Source: Arthrobacter sp. SX1312
Lineage (GTDB): Bacteria > Actinomycetota > Actinomycetes > Actinomycetales > Micrococcaceae
Direction: 5' to 3'
NCBI RefSeq assembly: GCF_002929295.1
Contig: NZ_PJIM01000001.1
Coordinates: 666,040-730,039 of the forward strand
DNA: 64,000 nt
How positions within the stretch are numbered: position 1 is the first letter of the stretch; every line of letters begins with the position of its first letter. Below are positions 35,311 to 43,991 of the stretch, piece after piece. The notes below the pieces were generated by a model. It saw only the letters and a program-made list of their open reading frames with translations, did no database searches and was not told where the DNA came from. Both the position numbers and the translations under genes were made by a program.

Positions 35311-36105
35311 TCAGGCGCGGAGGACCTTGTGGTTGGCGGCCTGGGCGAGCGGCCGGAGGACGAGGTGGTCGATGTTCAGGTGGTGCGGCGCATTGAGCGT
35401 GAACGCGACGGCGGCAGCCACGTCGTCGGCGGTCAGGGGGTACTCGACCCCGGCGTAGACCTGGTCGGCCGCGCCCTGGTCGCCGCCGAGCCGGTTGAGG
35501 GAGAACTCCTCGGTGCGCACCATGCCCGGGGACACCTCGATGACGCGGACGTTGTGCTCGGCCTCCTCGAGGCGGAGCGAGCGGGCCATCGACTCCTGCG
35601 CCGCTTTCACGCCGCAGTATCCGGCGCCGCCCTCGTAGGGTGCGAGCGCCGCCGTGGACGTCAGGAACAGGACGCTCCCCTGGCCGCCGTCGCGCAACGC
35701 CGGGAGCAGCGCCCGGGTCATGCGCATGGAGCCGAGCACGTTCACATCGTACATCCACTCCCAGTCCTCGGTCCTGGCCTCGGCCACCCGCTCCGTTCCG
35801 AAGGCACCCCCGGCGTTGTTGACCAGCGCATGGACCGGGCCGGTCGCCGTGACCTCGGCCGTGAAGGCGTCCACGGACGCCTGGTCGGTGACGTCGAGGG
35901 CCAACGGCGTCGCCCCGGTCTCTTCGGCGAGCGCCTGCAGGCGGTCGAGCCGTCGGGCGGCTGCCACCACGTCCCAGCCGTCCCGGCGGAGGGCGCGGAC
36001 GGTGGCGGCGCCGATCCCGGAACTGGCGCCGGTGACGATCGCGCGCAGGGCGGAAGGGGCTGGGTCAGCGGGGGCGCCGAGCGGCGCCCTGGATGTCTCG
36101 GTCAT
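35311..36105 (-). CDS. SDR-family NAD(P)-dependent oxidoreductase
   Basis: A 264-residue classical SDR: TGASSGIGAATVRALRRDG cofactor loop, then an Arg-rich ARRLDRL after the second strand (NADP preference), ALDVTDQASV, LVNNAGGAFG, Ser in FLTSTAALAPYEGG, YCGVKAAQES and the EVSPGMVRTEEF segment. It resembles the YdfG-like serine/3-hydroxy acid dehydrogenase group. The start is ATG 36105; a longer open frame reaching 36330 lacks SDR sequence. It converges with the P450 gene with a 40-base gap and no clear terminator. A role tied to the P450 cannot be shown. Confidence 0.88.
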   Translation of the reverse strand: MTETSRAPLGAPADPAPSALRAIVTGASSGIGAATVRALRRDGWDVVAAARRLDRLQALAEETGATPLALDVTDQASVDAFTAEVTATGPVHALVNNAGGAFGTERVAEARTEDWEWMYDVNVLGSMRMTRALLPALRDGGQGSVLFLTSTAALAPYEGGAGYCGVKAAQESMARSLRLEEAEHNVRVIEVSPGMVRTEEFSLNRLGGDQGAADQVYAGVEYPLTADDVAAAVAFTLNAPHHLNIDHLVLRPLAQAANHKVLRA

Positions 36106-36175
36106 GGGCCCACTGTAGCCAGTGGGGGCCGGGCACACCCGTGCCGCGCCTGCACCGGGCTCGACCCCGTGCCGG

Positions 36176-36826
36176 TCAGGGCACGGTGACCAGCGTGGAG
36201 GCGAGGTTCCGGACGCGCGTCGTGAGCACCTCGCGGACGGTGCGCACTCCGTCCAGGTCCATCGTCGCCGGATCCGAGATCTGCCAGTCCTCGTACTTCT
36301 TCCCCGGGTAGATGGGACAGGTGTCTCCACACCCCATGGTGATCACGACGTCCGCTGCCCGCACCACGTCGTCGGTCAGGGGCTTCGGGAACTCCTCACC
36401 GAGGTCGAGTCCGATCTCCTGCATGGCGGTGACGACGTTCCCGTCGAGGTGCTCGGCCGGCATCGATCCGGCGGAGCGGACGTTGATCGATCCCCGGGTC
36501 AGGTCCTTCAGCAGGGCCGCAGCCATCTGCGAGCGTCCGGCATTCTGGACGCAGACGAAGAGGACCTCCGGGACTCCGCTGGGCCGCTTGCCCTCGGCGT
36601 GGGCGAGCGCGGAGAGACGATCGCGGGCAAATCGACGCGTGATGATCGGCAGGTAGGTCCTGACCTTCGCTGTACGGGCGAGAGCCGTGTAGGACTCGAA
36701 GACGTAGCGCTCGACCATCTCGGGACCGAACACTCCGTCGAAGGATGCGGCGAGTTCGTCGGAGATGCGGTGGAGGAGGTGCTCATGGCTGCCGGTAGGG
36801 GCCTCAGGGATCGGTGACGTGCTCAT
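36176..36826 (-). CDS. arsC: arsenate reductase ArsC with N-terminal three-helix-bundle domain
   Basis: A 216-residue fusion. An N-terminal helical domain (about 1-80) of the kind found on actinobacterial ArsC proteins (LLHRISDELAASFDGVFGPE, ERYVFESYTAL) precedes a low-molecular-weight phosphatase domain. The phosphatase-loop Cys is in [14 protein letters not shown]. The resolving pair is in TMGCGDTCPIYPGKKYEDW, as in thioredoxin-coupled arsenate reductases. It should reduce arsenate to arsenite. It is the last gene of the leftward ars transcript, 84 bases after the flavoprotein. The helical domain may help dimerise or bind a partner. Confidence 0.88.
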   Translation of the reverse strand: MSTSPIPEAPTGSHEHLLHRISDELAASFDGVFGPEMVERYVFESYTALARTAKVRTYLPIITRRFARDRLSALAHAEGKRPSGVPEVLFVCVQNAGRSQMAAALLKDLTRGSINVRSAGSMPAEHLDGNVVTAMQEIGLDLGEEFPKPLTDDVVRAADVVITMGCGDTCPIYPGKKYEDWQISDPATMDLDGVRTVREVLTTRVRNLASTLVTVP

Positions 36827-36910
36827 CGCGCTGTCCTTTCTGGTGCACTGACCGGCAGGCGGGGCCGCCCGCCGGTTTCTCTCCTGTCCCCCTGCCCGCT
36901 GTGAGGCGGA

Positions 36911-38335
36911 TCAGTAGTCAGGGTCACCCGACCGCCCGTGGGCGGTCCCGGTGGGGAAGCCGATGCTGACGAGTTGCGGTACGCCGCAGCATCCGGCATC
37001 GGCAGTGCCCTCGGGTTCCGTCGCCGCGGCAGCAGGGGTGTCGCAGGATCCCCCGAGGTCGGTGCTGCAGACTCCCGTCTCGGGCAGCTCGAGCTGGAGA
37101 CGGGACGCGGCCTCGGTGTCGCCGGCGAGCGCCGCGGCGACGGAGCGGACCTGCTCGTATCCGGTGGCCAGCAGGAAGGTGGGGGCCCGTCCGTAGGACT
37201 TCATGCCGACCAGGTAGAAATCCTTCTCCGGGTGCGCCAGGACGTCCGCGCCGTGGGCGGGGACCGTCCCGCAGGAGTGGAACTCCGGGTCGATCAGCGG
37301 CCCGAGCGCCCGCGGTGCTTCCACTGCGGGGTCCAGTTCGAGCCGGAGTTCGCGCAGCATCCCGAGGTCCGGGCGGAATCCGGTGGCCGGGACGAGGACG
37401 TCGACCTCGACGGTGCGGTCGCCGTCCGGCGTCGACGCCGTCACGGCGAGACGCGTTCCACGTCGGGCGAGGCCGGTGACGGTGAAGTCCGTGACCAGTT
37501 CGACGACGCCGTCGCCGACGAGGGTCTTCAGGCGGCTACCGAGGGCGCCCCGGGCGGGCAGCCCGTCGAGGTCCCCGCCGCCGTAGAGGCGCTGGGCCGA
37601 TCCGCTGCCACGGACGGCCCACAGGATCCTGGTGCCGGGCTCGTTCCCGGCGACCTGACCGAGATTGATCAGCGTGTTGGCGGCCGAGTGCCCCGCGCCG
37701 ACGACCATCGTCGTCTTCCCCGCGAAGCGCGCCCGCTCGGTTCCGACGACGTCGGGCAGCGCGGAGGTGACGAGGTGGGCCACGGCGTCCTCGCCGGGTG
37801 CCTGCAGTCCTGCCTGGCCGAGCGGGTTGGGCTGACCCCACGTGCCGGACGCATCGATGACGGCACGCACCGTGTGATCGATGGTGCCCTCGGGGCCGGT
37901 GACTCGGACGAGGAAGGGCGTCGTATCGCGGCCCTGGGTGCGGGTCTTGTCCATCCCCAGCCGGGTGACGGCCGTGACGGTGCTGTCGAACCGCAGCGTC
38001 CGGGCGATGGCCGGGACGGCGGCGAGGGGTTCGAGATAGGACTCCACCAGGTCACGCCCGTACGGCAGGGCGGTCCGGCGTGGCTCGGCCCATCCGGTGG
38101 GCTCGAGCAGGCGACGGGCTGCGGGGTCGATGTCGTACTGCCAGGGCGAGAACAGGCGGATGTGAGCCCACTGCCGGATCGAGGCACCGACGCTGTCGCC
38201 CTGTTCGAAGACGATCGGGGTGAGCCCCCGCTCGAGGAGGTTGGCCGCCGCGGACAGGCCGATCGGTCCGGCGCCGATGACAGCGACCGGGAGGTCGGTC
38301 GCGATGGTGGTCGATGCGTCGGTGATGTCAGGCAT
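36911..38335 (-). CDS. FAD/NAD(P)-binding oxidoreductase in ars cluster, Cys-rich tail
   Basis: A 474-residue flavoprotein. It has an N-terminal FAD dinucleotide loop ([17 protein letters not shown]), a second nucleotide-binding loop ([19 protein letters not shown]) near residue 215, and an ATGFRPD motif near 315, the layout of flavin monooxygenases and thioredoxin-reductase-like enzymes. Related genes occur in actinobacterial arsenic operons, where their role is not settled. The C-terminal 55 residues hold [14 protein letters not shown] and a CC pair (DAGCCGVPQ), which may bind arsenite or act as a redox tail. It starts inside the trxB stop (8-base overlap), so it is coupled to the thioredoxin reductase. 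Confidence 0.8.
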   Translation of the reverse strand: MPDITDASTTIATDLPVAVIGAGPIGLSAAANLLERGLTPIVFEQGDSVGASIRQWAHIRLFSPWQYDIDPAARRLLEPTGWAEPRRTALPYGRDLVESYLEPLAAVPAIARTLRFDSTVTAVTRLGMDKTRTQGRDTTPFLVRVTGPEGTIDHTVRAVIDASGTWGQPNPLGQAGLQAPGEDAVAHLVTSALPDVVGTERARFAGKTTMVVGAGHSAANTLINLGQVAGNEPGTRILWAVRGSGSAQRLYGGGDLDGLPARGALGSRLKTLVGDGVVELVTDFTVTGLARRGTRLAVTASTPDGDRTVEVDVLVPATGFRPDLGMLRELRLELDPAVEAPRALGPLIDPEFHSCGTVPAHGADVLAHPEKDFYLVGMKSYGRAPTFLLATGYEQVRSVAAALAGDTEAASRLQLELPETGVCSTDLGGSCDTPAAAATEPEGTADAGCCGVPQLVSIGFPTGTAHGRSGDPDY

Positions 38336-39314
38336 GGGCGGTCTCCTCGATGAGTGCGGTGGCGATGCTGGGGGCGTCCTCGAGTGCGGCGAGGTACCGT
38401 TCGGCGTCCAGGGCTGCGGCGCAGCCGGAGCCTGCGGCGGTGATGGCCTGCCGGTACCGGTGATCCACGGCGTCGCCGCAGGCGAAGACGCCGTGGAGGT
38501 TCGTGAGGGTCGTGGGCGAGTCGACGACGATGTACCCGTCGTCGTCGAGGGTGACCTGTCCGTCGACGAGATCCGTGCGCGGAAGGTGGCCGATGGCCAC
38601 GAAGATCCCGGTCACAGCCATGGTGCGGGCATCACCGGTCACGGTATCCGAGAGGGTGACGCCGGTGACTTTCGCATCCCCATGGATGGCGGTGATGGCA
38701 CTGGTGTATTCGAAGCGGATCCTCTCGTTGTCCAGGGCCCGCTGCGCCATGATCTTCGACGCACGCAGCGCAGAACCGCGGACGACGACGGTGACCGTGT
38801 CCGCGAAGCGGGTGAGGAACAGGGCTTCCTCCATGGCGGAGTCCCCGCCGCCGACGACGATGATGTCCTTGCCGCGGAAGAAGAACCCGTCGCAGGTCGC
38901 GCACCAGGACACGCCCCGGCCGGACAGGCGCTTCTCGTCGGGCAGGCCGAGTTCCCTGTAGGCGGAGCCGGTGGCGAGGATCACCGCGGGCGCCTGGTAC
39001 GTCGTGCCGCTGAGGGTGGTGACGGTCTTGAGGTTCCCGGTCAGCTCCACGCTCGCGGCGTCGTCGTACTCGATCACGGCGCCGAAGCGTTCGGCCTGCC
39101 GGCGGAGATTCTCCATCAACTCGGGGCCCTGGATACCGCTGGTGAAGCCGGGGAAGTTCTCGACCTCCGTCGTGTTCATCAGCGACCCACCCGCGGTGAC
39201 GGCACCCGCGATGACCCTGGGCGCCAGGCCGGCCCGGGCGGCATAGATCGCCGCCGTGTACCCGGCGGGGCCGGAGCCCACGACGATGATCTTCTCGCTC
39301 TGGACGTCCGTCAT
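38328..39314 (-). CDS. trxB: thioredoxin reductase (ars-associated)
   Basis: A 328-residue low-molecular-weight thioredoxin reductase. The FAD loop is [20 protein letters not shown], the redox disulfide WCATCDG near 141-144, the NADPH loop [15 protein letters not shown], and [10 protein letters not shown] near the C-terminus. It would keep a thioredoxin reduced to recycle the Cys-triad arsenate reductases on either side. In this position it corresponds to ArsT of other actinobacterial ars clusters. ATG 39314 was taken as the start; the open frame continues upstream through the arsC region without homology. No thioredoxin gene is in the cluster, so a housekeeping one is presumably used. Confidence 0.92.
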   Translation of the reverse strand: MTDVQSEKIIVVGSGPAGYTAAIYAARAGLAPRVIAGAVTAGGSLMNTTEVENFPGFTSGIQGPELMENLRRQAERFGAVIEYDDAASVELTGNLKTVTTLSGTTYQAPAVILATGSAYRELGLPDEKRLSGRGVSWCATCDGFFFRGKDIIVVGGGDSAMEEALFLTRFADTVTVVVRGSALRASKIMAQRALDNERIRFEYTSAITAIHGDAKVTGVTLSDTVTGDARTMAVTGIFVAIGHLPRTDLVDGQVTLDDDGYIVVDSPTTLTNLHGVFACGDAVDHRYRQAITAAGSGCAAALDAERYLAALEDAPSIATALIEETAHA

Positions 39315-39373
39315 GGCAGTGCCTCTCGAATCGGGGGTCGTGCTGGTGTGCCGCTCCATGTGCTGCGGCGAGG

Positions 39374-39844
39374 TCAGGCCGTGGTACTGGTGCCCGGTGT
39401 TCCGGCGCCGGTGGGCAGTAGTTCGCGGATGAGCTGCTGGATGCGTCCCTTGATCTCGTCGCGGATGGGACGGACCGAGTCGACACCCTTGCCTGCCGGA
39501 TCCTCGAGGACCCAGTCCTCGTACCGCTTGCCGGGGAAGTAGGGGCACTCGTCCCCGCAGCCCATGGTGACCACGACGTCGGAGGCCTTCACGGCGTCGG
39601 TGGTGAGGATCTTCGGGGTCTCGGCGGTGATGTCGATGCCCTCCTCCTTCATCGCCTCGACCGCGGAGGGATTGACCTGGTCGGCGGGCTGCGAACCGGC
39701 GGAGAGGACCTCGATGCGCCCCTCGGACAAGTGGCTCAGGTACGCGGCAGCCATTTGTGACCGCCCGGCGTTGTGGACGCAGACGAACAGGACCGAGGGC
39801 TTCCTGTGATCGGCGGTCGTCGTAGCTGCTGTCTCGGTGCTCAT
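39374..39844 (-). CDS. arsC: arsenate reductase, thioredoxin-coupled LMW-phosphatase type
   Basis: A 156-residue arsenate reductase. The phosphate-binding loop is [18 protein letters not shown] with the nucleophilic Cys near residue 22. The resolving cysteines are in [21 protein letters not shown]. This is the Cys triad of the pI258-type enzyme, which is recycled by thioredoxin; the thioredoxin reductase gene follows 59 bases downstream. It is the first gene of the leftward ars operon and starts at ATG 39844, diverging from arsR across a 175-base promoter region. It lacks the N-terminal helical domain of the other long ArsC. Confidence 0.92.
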   Translation of the reverse strand: MSTETAATTTADHRKPSVLFVCVHNAGRSQMAAAYLSHLSEGRIEVLSAGSQPADQVNPSAVEAMKEEGIDITAETPKILTTDAVKASDVVVTMGCGDECPYFPGKRYEDWVLEDPAGKGVDSVRPIRDEIKGRIQQLIRELLPTGAGTPGTSTTA

Positions 39845-39960
39845 GATGGTCCTTGCTTCTTCGCCTCGTGCCGGAGGGCCGGGCGTCTGGATGGAGAGGA
39901 GGAGCCGAGCCCCGGGTCCGACACCTCGTGTACCGGCATCCCACCAAAGATCGACTGGCT

Positions 39961-40010
39961 TCGATGTCGAGTATGCGGAAATACATCGATGAATGTCAAT
40001 GCACAGGTAT
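39961..40010. promoter_or_regulatory. ArsR operator in the divergent ars promoter
   Basis: In the gap between the divergent arsC and arsR genes, TCGATGT (39961-39967) and ACATCGA (39983-39989) form an inverted repeat with a 15-base spacer. ACATCGATGAATGT overlaps it. ArsR/SmtB proteins bind imperfect dyads of this kind close to the promoter, and a repressor here could control both transcripts. Assignment rests on symmetry and position. Confidence 0.5.
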
Positions 40011-40019
40011 GCTGAGCCC

Positions 40020-40421
40020 ATGACCACCATCTCCGAGCCCGGAACAGCGGGCCTCGCAGCAACCGAACCGGCCCCCGCCTCGCTCCCCGGCGCAACCGAG
40101 GAGGGTCGCTGCTGCGTGCCTTCCGGGACTCCTGCGATGAGTGCGGATCGCGCCGAGGAACTCGCGAAGCAGTTCAAGGCCGTCGCCGACCCGAACCGGC
40201 TGCGCCTGGTCTCGCTCATCTCGGCGAGCGCCGCCAACGAGGCGTGCGTGTGTGACCTCACCGAGCCGTTGGATCTCGGCCAGCCGACGGTGTCCCATCA
40301 CCTGAAGATCCTCGTCGACGCCGGCATCCTGCACCGCGAGAAGCGAGGTGTCTGGGCGTACTACTCCCTGGTGCCCGGGGCCCTGAACTCCCTCGCCGGC
40401 GTCCTCATCGAGACCCGGTGA
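40020..40421 (+). CDS. arsR: ArsR/SmtB-family arsenite-responsive repressor
   Basis: A 133-residue winged-helix repressor. The core is FKAVADPNRLRLVSLI and the recognition helix LGQPTVSHHLKILVDAGILHREKRG. Potential As(III) ligands are an N-terminal Cys pair (GRCCVPSG, residues 31-32) and Cys76/Cys78 (EACVCDLTEPL). An N-terminal CC plus a third Cys is the arrangement described for Corynebacterium ArsR, in contrast to the ELCVCDL pair alone in E. coli. ATG 40020 is chosen; ATG 39993 in the same frame would add nine residues and overlap the operator. It leads arsR-arsC-arsB. Confidence 0.92.
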   Translation: MTTISEPGTAGLAATEPAPASLPGATEEGRCCVPSGTPAMSADRAEELAKQFKAVADPNRLRLVSLISASAANEACVCDLTEPLDLGQPTVSHHLKILVDAGILHREKRGVWAYYSLVPGALNSLAGVLIETR

Positions 40422-40464
40422 CACCCCCTCACGCCGCTGCCCTCCACCACGAATCGAGACCCCT

Positions 40465-40887
40465 GTGAGCTTCAAAGCGGACAAGCCCTCCGTCCTGTTC
40501 GTCTGCGTCAAGAACGGCGGCAAGTCCCAGATGGCGGCCGGCCTCATGGACAAGGTCGCCGGCGACTCGGTGACGACGGCGTCAGCGGGGTCGAAGCCGG
40601 GCTCCGCCGTCAATGCCCTCTCCGCCGAGGTCCTGGCCGAGGTCGGGGTCGACATCAGCCGGAACACCCCGCGCCAGGTCACCGCCGAGGACCAGGGCCG
40701 GGCGGACGTCGTCGTGATCCTCGGCCCCGAAGCGCAGATCGACGAGGTCGACGGCACACGCTACGAACGGTGGACCACCGACGAGCCCAGCGAACGCGGG
40801 ATCGACGGCATCGACCGCATGCGCCTGGTCCGCGACGACATCCTGGCACGCGTCACCGCCCTGCACGCCACCCTCACCACCCCGTAG
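40465..40887 (+). CDS. arsC: arsenate reductase, single-Cys mycothiol-linked type
   Basis: A 140-residue LMW-phosphatase-fold arsenate reductase starting at GTG 40465. The loop is LFVCVKNGGKSQMAAGLM with one Cys. The segment where Trx-coupled enzymes carry two cysteines reads VVVILGPEAQIDEVDG and has none. This is the architecture of Corynebacterium glutamicum ArsC1/ArsC2, which form an arseno-mycothiol adduct resolved by mycoredoxin. Mycothiol is expected in this lineage. The RERYW-like end TRYERWTTDEP is retained. It sits 43 bases after arsR and 81 before arsB, in one transcript. Confidence 0.9.
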   Translation: MSFKADKPSVLFVCVKNGGKSQMAAGLMDKVAGDSVTTASAGSKPGSAVNALSAEVLAEVGVDISRNTPRQVTAEDQGRADVVVILGPEAQIDEVDGTRYERWTTDEPSERGIDGIDRMRLVRDDILARVTALHATLTTP

Positions 40888-40968
40888 CGCTCCCCCGCCT
40901 GCTGCACTTCCCCGCTCGTCCCTGCCCTGGTTCTTTCGTGAGTTCCTCCTGCTAGGAGTCCTGCTGCC

Positions 40969-42504
40969 ATGACCGTGGTCGCCATCCTGATCTTCCTCGC
41001 CACCCTGACCCTCGTCATCTGGCAACCCAAGGGCCTCGGCATCGGCTGGTCCGCTCTCGGCGGGGCCGCGGTCGCGCTCCTCACCACCGTCGTGAGCCTG
41101 TCGGACATCCCCATCGTGTGGGACATCGTCTGGAACGCGACCTTCGCGTTCGTGGCGATCGTGATCATCTCGCTGATCCTCGACGAGTCCGGATTCTTCA
41201 CCTGGGCCGCGCTGCATGTCGCCCGGTGGGGGCGGGGCAACGGCCACCTGCTGTTCACCCTGATCGTCCTGCTCGGAGCAGCGATCGCGGCAGTGTTCGC
41301 CAACGACGGAGCGGCGCTGATCCTCACCCCGATCGTCATCCAGATGCTGCTCGCCCTGAGGTTCCCGGCCAGGGCGTCCCTCGCGTTCGTCATCGCGTGC
41401 GGGTTCATCGCCGACGCCGGCAGCCTCCCCCTGGTCGTGTCGAACCTGGTGAACATCGTCACCGCGGACTTCTTCGACATCAGCTTCGCCCGCTACGCGC
41501 TCGTCATGGTCCCGGTCGGCCTCGTGTCGGTCGCCGCCAGCCTCGGGGTCCTCCTCCTGTTCTTCCGGAAGGCCATCCCGCGCCACTACGACGTCGCCGT
41601 CCTCGCGACCCCGAGATCCGCGATTGCGGACCCCCTGACCTTCAGGACCGGGTGGGTGGTCCTCGGTGTCCTGCTGATCGGTTACTTCGCCGCGGAACCC
41701 CTGCACATCCCGCTCTCCGCCGTCGCCGGCCTCGGCGCCGTCGTCCTCATGATCGTCGCTTCCCGCCGACCCGCCTTCCTCTTCCCGCGCACGAGCACCC
41801 TCGTCGGCGCCCCCGACACGCAGCACGGAGCACCGGGATCACCGCACGCCGCGGATCGGGCGGAAGACCTCGACTACGAGACCGCGGGGATCGGGCGCCG
41901 GACCACGACCGGCCCCCTCGCATCCGCTGCCTCCCACGCGGGCCCCGCCGACGCCAACGGAGACCTGCAGGCGTCGGCTGACGGGACAGCGGCGGTGCCC
42001 GCTCCGGCGGCCCGGATCTCGGTGCCGCGGATCCTGAGGGAAGCGCCCTGGCAGGTCGTCCTGTTCTCCCTCGGCATGTACCTCGTCGTGTACGGGCTGC
42101 GGAACCAGGGCCTCACCGACGAGCTGGCCGGCGTCTTCTCGGCCGTCGGTTCCAACGGCGTCCTGATCACCGCCCTGGGCGTCGGTGTCATCGTCGCTGT
42201 CCTCGCGTCCCTGATGAACAACATGCCCACCGTCCTCATCGCGTCCCTCGCGATCGGGTCCGCCGGCGCCACCGGCCTCACGCAGGAGGCGATGATCTAC
42301 GCCAACGTCATCGGCTCCGACCTCGGCCCGAAGATCACACCCATCGGCAGCCTCGCGACCCTCCTGTGGCTCCACGTCCTGGACCGCAAGGGCATCCACA
42401 TCGGCTGGGGCCAGTACTTCCGCACCGGCATCGTGCTCACCATCCCGGTCCTCGTCATCACCCTGCTCGCGCTCGCGGGATGGCTCACCGTCGTCGGCGT
42501 CTGA
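40969..42504 (+). CDS. arsB: arsenite efflux permease ArsB
   Basis: A 511-residue permease of the ArsB/NhaD ion-transporter superfamily exporting As(III). Hallmarks are [23 protein letters not shown], the [16 protein letters not shown] motif in the first half and [16 protein letters not shown] and [22 protein letters not shown] in the second. About eleven to twelve helices are visible. An unusually long hydrophilic loop of roughly 85 residues (about 280-350) separates the halves and is rich in Ala, Asp, Gly and His. No arsA ATPase is present, so export is likely driven by membrane potential. Start ATG 40969. Confidence 0.92.
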   Translation: MTVVAILIFLATLTLVIWQPKGLGIGWSALGGAAVALLTTVVSLSDIPIVWDIVWNATFAFVAIVIISLILDESGFFTWAALHVARWGRGNGHLLFTLIVLLGAAIAAVFANDGAALILTPIVIQMLLALRFPARASLAFVIACGFIADAGSLPLVVSNLVNIVTADFFDISFARYALVMVPVGLVSVAASLGVLLLFFRKAIPRHYDVAVLATPRSAIADPLTFRTGWVVLGVLLIGYFAAEPLHIPLSAVAGLGAVVLMIVASRRPAFLFPRTSTLVGAPDTQHGAPGSPHAADRAEDLDYETAGIGRRTTTGPLASAASHAGPADANGDLQASADGTAAVPAPAARISVPRILREAPWQVVLFSLGMYLVVYGLRNQGLTDELAGVFSAVGSNGVLITALGVGVIVAVLASLMNNMPTVLIASLAIGSAGATGLTQEAMIYANVIGSDLGPKITPIGSLATLLWLHVLDRKGIHIGWGQYFRTGIVLTIPVLVITLLALAGWLTVVGV

Positions 42505-42518
42505 CCCTCCTGCGCATT

Positions 42519-43856
42519 TCAGGCCAGGTATGGGGCAGGCGTCACGTCGTCCGGTGGACGCCAGGACCGCCCGGCGTAGGGCAGCACAGAGCGACCGTCC
42601 CGACCGTGACGGGGATGAGCGCGGCGATCAGGCTGGGGGCTGTGTAGCTGCCGGTGATGTCGCGGCCGATGGAGAAGAGGACCGGGCCGAGGGCTGGAGC
42701 CGACATTGATCGAGGTGATGATGCCGCGGATGCCGCCGATGCTGTCCGTGCCGAAGTAGTGCGCGAGAGCGATCGGTTCGATGGCGCGGATCGCACCGCC
42801 GGCGGCGCCCAGGATGAGCCCGTAGACGACGGCGAGGCCGAAGCCGGTGATCAGGGGCAGGAAGCAGAGCGCTGCGGCGAGAAGCCCCATGGATCCCGTG
42901 AGCGCGTGGCGCGGATCGAGCCTGTGTGCCACCGCACCGACGGTCAGGGTCGCGAGGATCGCGGTGACGGTCTGCGGGATGAAGTTCGCGGCCGCTTCGG
43001 TGGTGCTCAGCCCCTGAGTGGTGAGGATGGACACCTGATGGAAGGCCAGGGCGGTCGACAGCATGCCGGTGGCCGCTAACGCTGCGGCGATGACCCAGAA
43101 AATCGGTGTTCGGACGGCGTCCTTCGTCGCCCACACGGTAGAACCTGATGACGGTTGATGTTCGACGTCGGGCTCGGCCGACATCGCCTGCGGTGTCGGC
43201 AGTGCGTGCAACGGTCGAGTCAGCGGATGCGGTTGCGGGTGGTCCTGGTGGCGGGGCAGGAACAGGATCATCGGCAGGACGATGACGAGCACGGCAATGG
43301 ATTGGATACGCCAAGCCAGGGCGATGCCACCGCTGCTGACAAGACGTTCGACGAGGATCGGGGTCAGGGAGATCCCGGCGGACCCGATTGCGGAGACCAG
43401 TCCGACGGCGAGCCCGCGCCGGTGGTGGATGGCCTTGACGACGGCAGTGGTCGCCGCGAGGGTCAGCGTTCCCTGCCCGGCCATGCGCAGGATCACGAAG
43501 CCCGCAGTGAGCCCATAGATGTCGCTGACGAAGCTCAAACCCAGCAGGGCGATGGCGAATGCGGTCACTGCAACAAGAATGACCTTCCGGGCACCCCACC
43601 TGTCGATGCCGCGACCGATGAACGGCAACGCAACGGCGCCGGCGAGAGTGCCGAGGAGGTAGCTGAAGGAGATGTCCGTGCGGGACATCCCGAGCTCCTC
43701 GATGAGCGGGTCGGTGAGCGGGGACAGGCCGGCGGTCTGTCCGGGTGCTGTGGCGGCGCTGATGAGCGCTCCGGCGGCAACAACTCCCCACCATGAGCGG
43801 CGGGGAGTTGTTGTCGGTAGTGCACGTGCTGTGGTGGCCCCGTTGACTGCGGGCAT
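42519..43856 (-). CDS. MFS transporter with 3' frameshift
   Basis: A 445-residue open frame of the major facilitator superfamily, resembling OFA/monocarboxylate-type carriers (GLSPLTDPLIEELGMSRTDI, GRGIDRWGARKVI, and the central hydrophilic loop after helix 6). The first ten helices read well. After GIITSINVG (about 42700) the frame turns into Arg/Pro/His-rich nonsense. A different frame from there (ending at 42542) gives the expected last part: APALGPVLFSIGRDITGSY and SLIAALIPVTVGTVALCC. A small indel near 42695-42705 therefore removes helices 11 and 12, so the protein is probably non-functional unless the base call is wrong. It converges on arsB with 14 bases between. Confidence 0.75.
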   Translation of the reverse strand: MPAVNGATTARALPTTTPRRSWWGVVAAGALISAATAPGQTAGLSPLTDPLIEELGMSRTDISFSYLLGTLAGAVALPFIGRGIDRWGARKVILVAVTAFAIALLGLSFVSDIYGLTAGFVILRMAGQGTLTLAATTAVVKAIHHRRGLAVGLVSAIGSAGISLTPILVERLVSSGGIALAWRIQSIAVLVIVLPMILFLPRHQDHPQPHPLTRPLHALPTPQAMSAEPDVEHQPSSGSTVWATKDAVRTPIFWVIAAALAATGMLSTALAFHQVSILTTQGLSTTEAAANFIPQTVTAILATLTVGAVAHRLDPRHALTGSMGLLAAALCFLPLITGFGLAVVYGLILGAAGGAIRAIEPIALAHYFGTDSIGGIRGIITSINVGSSPRPGPLLHRPRHHRQLHSPQPDRRAHPRHGRDGRSVLPYAGRSWRPPDDVTPAPYLA

Positions 43857-43991
43857 CGGTTGTCTTTCCTGCGGAGTACGTGTGGGTCGAAGGTCTGTGC
43901 CGTGTGCTTGCTTCGACCCTATCGACCAGCCGGGCCGCGGGATGGTTCAGGTCGACCGGTGGCAATCCGCCCGGGGCCGGCCCTTCTGGTG

